From Polytrichum commune (taxonomy: Eukaryota > Streptophyta > Polytrichopsida > Polytrichales > Polytrichaceae), in the NCBI GenBank assembly GCA_950295325.1, contig OX485803.1, forward strand, positions 24,242,001-24,306,000: a stretch of DNA of 64,000 bases, in the 5' to 3' direction. Below the pieces are notes generated by a model. That model was given only the letters and a program-made list of their open reading frames with translations, made no database searches and was not told the origin of the DNA. This document shows, piece after piece, positions 59,122 to 64,000 of this stretch (the stretch's first letter is position 1; the number at the start of each line of letters is the position of its first letter). The position numbers and the translations under genes were made by a program.

Positions 59122-62039
59122 CAAAAGTATGAGGTGGACTTAGCCTTCGAGGGGGGCTCAAATGGGCAACGTTGTTGATTTGTTTATTTCTAACAATTTT
59201 CTTGTGAAACTACTATTCTATGTTGGTGGGCAAATCCAAATATAGAACACGGAACTTTAGAACCAAGGTGAGTATTGTGGGTTGTTGAATTACCCCTCTT
59301 AGATTTTTGTAAATGGTGTTCTTCCATACATGTACATTTCATAGTTGAATGCACCCAAATGCAATAAACCGTTCGCAAACTAGGTAACCCTAAAAGGCTA
59401 GGAGCCATGGACAAGGTTATTGGACACAACTATTTTGGCACCTTTTCTTTAGGAACTCCTTGTTATGGAGATCGGAGACTTAGAGGGCATTGGAGGGAGA
59501 GGATTGTGCGGTGGAGCTCATGTAATATATTTAGTGTCAATTGTGGATGATTGTATTTGCATTGTAGTCAAGGCCTCTTAGGTTTTAGTCTCGACTCTAT
59601 TATGTTAAGCATCCCCCTCAAGATATTCTTGGTCTTTTATACATTGATTGGTAGTATAATTTATTAGCATTTATTGTGATTCTTCTCACATGTATAATGT
59701 ACATTCAACCGGCATCACTTTGAACTAGTTAGTTTCCCGTAGACATAGGTCTAGGGGTGGAACGAACAGACACTTCATTCACGTCGGTCCCGTACTGGGG
59801 ATCAAAGTTTCTTCTTCTTCTAGTTAGTTTCCCTCACTTGGTATTTATTGCAAGCAAGCAAAGAACAACAAAAAAGAAATTGAACAAGATGATAGTGGAT
59901 TTTCCACTAACCCAAAAATATAGTTTTTTTTATTCTTCCAACAATATGCAATGTGGAAATCATCCTCTTCTCCAATCCGGGAACGCCACCTCGTGTGTCA
60001 CGTGGTCGCAAGCATTGTTTGATGAAAAATTACCCACGTTACATGGCATGGAGTCATCCACTTGCTCTGAATATGGTGAACCAACCCATACACTCATTCC
60101 TTGTTGGATGCCTAAACCCTTGCCTCCAAGGAACCAATGTAGAGGTTGGTTCACCCCAACACACTTGCTCCCATGCTCTGCCCTCCCCTCTTTGGGCCCT
60201 CTCCCTTCCTAATGCACACACAATGCAGCCCCCCCCCCCCTTCTCCCATGGGGCCCATGTTATTGCCACGTTGAACCCCTTCATTAGAAGTTTTGGTAGA
60301 TCTCAATTCTTCTATACCTAATGTGATTTTATTTGTATAAGATAGGCGAGCCCTTAATGGGTATAGCCAACATCAAACCGTAATGGTGATATTTTAGATT
60401 AGTAATGTCTTTATTCATGACTGATGATACATTAGGAAAATGGCAACGCCATAAAAACATACTTGCATTTCACTTAATGTGAATCAACAATGATATCCAA
60501 AGCTTGTAACATGGATTGCTCATGTGAGTTGTGTGTAAGGGCATACAAGTGGGTGTCATGCAAGTGTCGAGGTACCCAATTTGCTCCTTTGAAGTCACAG
60601 TTCAAGTGACCAAGCTGCATTTCCTTTCCTCAAGATTAGTACATCATAAAGGCCATGCAATTTATAACATGAAATCAATATCCATGAAGGGGTTTTCAAG
60701 ATGTAACAAGTGTCATGCACCATCCGCATAACATAATTAAGTAGCTACACGATGGTCTCTTTCCAAAGAAAGAAGCTACAATTTAAAATACTTTGATAAA
60801 TTACAATGGCTTGTCGAAAAGTTCACGCTGCACAGTATAAGTGCTCCACGTGAACGGCGAATCCCATAACTTAAAAAATAATTATGCTCACCGTGTGATA
60901 CATAATCCCATGAAACCCAACCAAGGAACTATGCAATGCCATGCATAACATTGTTCAAATAGTTGAATAACCCACCATTTCTAAGCGTAGGCATGAATGA
61001 GATGTGTTTTCACCGTCCAACCTTAACTAGGTGAGGAATGAACATTCTTCTTGGGAATGAGGTCCATATGAGATTCATTATTCCTTGGAAATCGGTCCCT
61101 CCCACCGGAGTTTAACAATGGTAGGTCTAACTTGACTTATGTGAACTCCACTCAAGCAATCTTCGAGCTCACTTGAATGTGACTAGGTATGTGATGTGTG
61201 GGGGCACTATTAAAGAGTGTTGGCAATTTTTGGTGTCAATCTAAGTACCACGATCGTACTAAAAACACATAACATGTCACCTATATACTATAACAACAAG
61301 AATCTCGGATACGTCATTACTACAACGAGTATGATTGACCTAGATGAAATTTTTGAGTGAAATACTGCTCTAATATTTTCCCTTTCCTTCTACCTCCCCA
61401 TGAAATTTTGGTAGTCATGGGCTATATGTGGCAAGTGGCTTACATATAATGCAATGAGTCGAAAAGGAAAATTTATGAAGTGTATTGTGGGGTGCTACAA
61501 GGTTTGGATATTTGAGAGTAGAACGATTTTAAATGTTTTCTTTCTTTCAAGAAGACATGTTGTCACCCTGTTTTAAAATATCAAGCGATTACAACACATT
61601 TATCCACATAGATGCTTGATTTATTTTACTGGACATTGGGAAACTACACTGAATTGCCCTATTAGTGTGGGTGGTAAAATTAGTGTGGGCCATAGTATAT
61701 TTTCAATTAAGGTGGAAATAACATGGGGCCAAGCTCCCAGGTCTTCCCCTAAGTCTTTATGAAGACTTATGATCAACACATTGAATATATACTTGAGGAC
61801 AAAAGTAACACAAAACAAAACATCACCCACATTATTTTTCTGGAAAAAACAAAATTCTACAAGAATTTATCATGAATTTACAATTATAGTGGCCATCTCA
61901 ATATGAGAATTAATGTGGGCTCTAAAAAAATGATCGTGGCCTCCGGCATTAACATGTTGAAATGAATATGAATCCAACAATTCCTTCATAATACTTCAAT
62001 TAAAGAAGCACTTTAAGGCAAAGGGCTTCCAACAAAATC
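59122..62039. other. Intergenic, no gene supported
   Basis: 2.9 kb. The + open frame 59757-60212 (151 codons) and the overlapping 59953-60321 contain no recognisable domain and read through a C-run near 60228. No RNA gene or bounded repeat found. Confidence 0.35.
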
Positions 62040-62950
62040 ACCCCCAACTTACGTGGGTGACATTAAATCTCCCCCCCCAACTCTATTGACCCACTTCTCC
62101 TAAGACATTAAGCATACTATTGCTATGAGATGATTGAATAATCCAAATTGCGGCCGTAGCCATTTTCCTCATAATTTATAAAACTCGTATGAATATTGTC
62201 TCCATCATTGAATTGAAGATTCTATTTCTTCATATAGATCTTCCCAATTACGTTGACATGTGAATGTGGAATAGTTCATAAATTTGGAGCACGCGGTTCA
62301 ATCTCTTTAAACACATGTCTTTTGGTGTCCGTTCCAAAGTGCACACCTAAGCACACACCACCTAAATACAAACTCCGTTCAAGATACATGGATGAGTTAG
62401 GTCCACTCTCCTTATTTCATCTCTACTCATTCCCGAATGTCGGTAGTATGTGTAGGTGATTGAAATAGTCTAAACTAAGGTAGGAATCACACATAACAAT
62501 ATTGCGGGGGAAAATAACTACACTGATTATCCCAATTATTGTGTGGGGTACTAATTCGTAGATCACGCACTTATTTATTTTTCTTTCCATGTCTCGAAAT
62601 TAGCGAGGGTCGAACTTTTCATCGAGTGATACTAAATTCATAAATTCATGCTCGTTTACTCCCACATTTCAAGAAATTTGGTTCGTATTCTAAGGTGTTT
62701 TTAAAGTGACAAAATAAATTACATTCAAAAGTGATCACTGTCAGAATGAACTAGTGCCGGTACTTTCAGTGAAAAGCTTTGCTATGACTAGTATTTTAAT
62801 GAATAATGTAAGGATGAACAATGCTTCCTAGATCTTTTAACAACACCAATTTTACAACATAACGAAATGTAGTATCACCTTCACTAATTTCCATTTCCCT
62901 CACTCGCTAATTGTGATAATCAATGTAGTTTCCTCCAAATCGAAGGTTCC
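62040..62950 (+). repeat. Old dispersed repeat, copy
   Basis: 62150-62400 aligns with 4387-4640 (GCCGTAGCCATTTTCC, ACGTTGACATGTG, GGTTCAATCTCTT) and 62520-62940 with 3540-3960 (TGGGGTACTAATTC, GAAATTAGCGAGGG, TGATACTAAATTCAT, ATCACCTTCACTAATTTCC). The order of the two blocks is swapped relative to the 2.76-4.64 kb copy, which fits a circularly permuted or tandem-derived repeat. Confidence 0.5.
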
Positions 62951-63379
62951 GTTTCAACATATGGAACACAAGTTTGTTAGATTCACACCATTCCTTTTAC
63001 ACCAAAATAAAAATAAAAATTGATGCTCTTCGAAGACAAATTTTTTCGTGATTTTTTTTTTTTACAGATTCTCCAAACAAAAAATATCGACACCGAAATC
63101 GCCATGGTACTATGGTATATCATTTGACGAGGTGCCTAGCAAGTTTACCCTCCGCTTGCCCTTTTTCAACTCCCAAGCTCACAGGCCAGCGGCTTCGCTT
63201 TACACTTGGGCAGCCTCCTCCGTACTGCTGGTGATCTAGTCCACCTTTTGGAAGCCATTGATATTTGTAGAACGTACTATTGCCAGAGCTGCAGTTGGGC
63301 GCTCGGGCATTGTGATAGGCTTGTTTTGCCTTTCATAATTAGGGTTGGTTTCCATAGTGAAAGGTCCCGGGTTCAGTGA
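62951..63379. other. Intergenic, no feature recognised
   Basis: No gene supported; the open frame at 63048-63239 has no recognisable content. Confidence 0.3.
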
Positions 63380-63600
63380 TGGGGGAGATTTTTGGGCGTA
63401 ATCGGTTGAGATTCTAGTGTTTGCAAGTCCAACCGGTTACATGTTGTTGACATCCTTCGGTTTTCCTTTATTAAGTTGGGGTATATTCTATAAATTCCTC
63501 TAAAGTGATCGGTAATTCTCATGAGGTCTGGAACTTCAGCCGGTTCATTTGTAACTAGTAGTCGGTTTTCCCCGATCGTTGCTTGGGTTGTCCCAGGATA
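63380..63600 (+). repeat. LTR-like dispersed repeat D, copy in + orientation
   Basis: Begins after GATGGGGGAGATTTTTGGGC, a purine-rich tract directly before a TTGGGC start, then CGGTTGAGATTCTAGTGTTT, CAACCGGTTACATGTTG, CTTCGGTTTTCC, TTCCTCTAAAGTGATCGGTA and the GTCGGTTTTCCCCG block. This is the most complete reading of the family and looks like a polypurine tract plus LTR start. The LTR end would lie beyond this block, possibly beyond the window. Confidence 0.6.
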
Positions 63601-64000
63601 GATCATATCTTCATTCGGCTGGGTGCCGCCCCTCCCATGCCTTCTTCATTGTTCGGTCTTGTTGCCTGCACTTGTGTGGGAACTCCTCTTCGTTGGGAAC
63701 CCATGTGACAATACCCGGTCACTTAAGCCATTGAGCTCCTTTGGCATGGGAAGGAACTCCATCGATTAACTTGGGAATAACGAAAGTGATGTCAACTTTA
63801 ATATTTGTAATTTTGGTTGGCGATTGTCACATTGGTTCCATGCAGGTGCGGGCAAGAAGACCGGACATTGAAGGAGGCATGGCAGGGACAGGGCCCGGCC
63901 GAATGAAGATGTGATCTAGCCCAGGGCTCCTGGGTTGGTTTACAAAGAACTTGGATTTTGTTTCCCAACACCCACTATCGGGGGTGTGGTAATAAAATCC
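63601..64000. other. Window edge, possibly inside a retrotransposon remnant
   Basis: Moderately GC-rich sequence following the LTR-like block. It ends with GGGGGTGTGGTAATAAAATCC at the window edge. No coding region is readable. Confidence 0.3.

Noticed and set aside
59757-60321. 151-codon + open frame as a gene
   Set aside because: No recognisable domain, two overlapping frames are equally open and one runs through a C homopolymer.
1-64000. Intact retrotransposon, viral or organellar insert
   Set aside because: No reverse transcriptase, integrase, capsid or transposase motif and no plastid or mitochondrial gene text could be read in any frame.

Overview
The window is nuclear DNA from a land plant. 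The evidence is two intron-containing genes of plant type, a nuclear tRNA-Arg gene with internal A and B boxes, and long AT-rich intergenic tracts full of small non-autonomous DNA transposons. The lineage cannot be fixed from the sequence. No bacterial-type operon, CRISPR array, organellar insertion or intact autonomous transposon was found.

Genes. (1) A tRNA-Arg(UCU) gene lies at 9819-9891 (+). (2) A three-exon gene on + at 30179-32779 encodes a 754-residue EamA/DMT-family membrane transporter with a long N-terminal extension and an unusual tail of about 240 residues. (3) A ten-exon gene on - at 51197-44305 encodes a 937-residue HOS1 homologue (RING-type E3 ubiquitin ligase and nuclear-pore-associated regulator). 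Its exon model stays in frame through all nine introns. The transporter and HOS1 genes are convergent (3' ends facing), about 11.5 kb apart, and nothing suggests they act together.

Layout. 0-1.4 kb: moderately GC-rich edge with a telo-box, a TC microsatellite and a possible decayed coding stretch. 1.4-28 kb: repeats, including a PIF-like MITE, a Mutator-like foldback element with 413-bp arms and a 9-bp target duplication, a pair of CACTA-type ends enclosing the tRNA gene, a 242-bp satellite-like array, several MITE families and a hAT-like MITE inside one copy of a tandem duplication. 28-29.4 kb: degenerate ~190-bp repeats before the transporter gene. 33-44 kb: very AT-rich, with hAT-like, CACTA-like and other terminal-inverted-repeat elements. 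44.3-51.2 kb: HOS1, followed by its GC-rich upstream region to about 52.8 kb. 52.8-64 kb: more MITEs, old dispersed repeats and fragments that look like pieces of an LTR.

Most of the novelty here is in mobile elements. The best-supported items are the Mutator-like foldback at 6.1-7.2 kb, the hAT-like insertion at 27.8 kb with a paralogous near-empty site beside it, and the PIF-like family, one copy of which carries a 71-nt hairpin. All family assignments rest on reading termini, target duplications and motifs by eye; no database search was possible.
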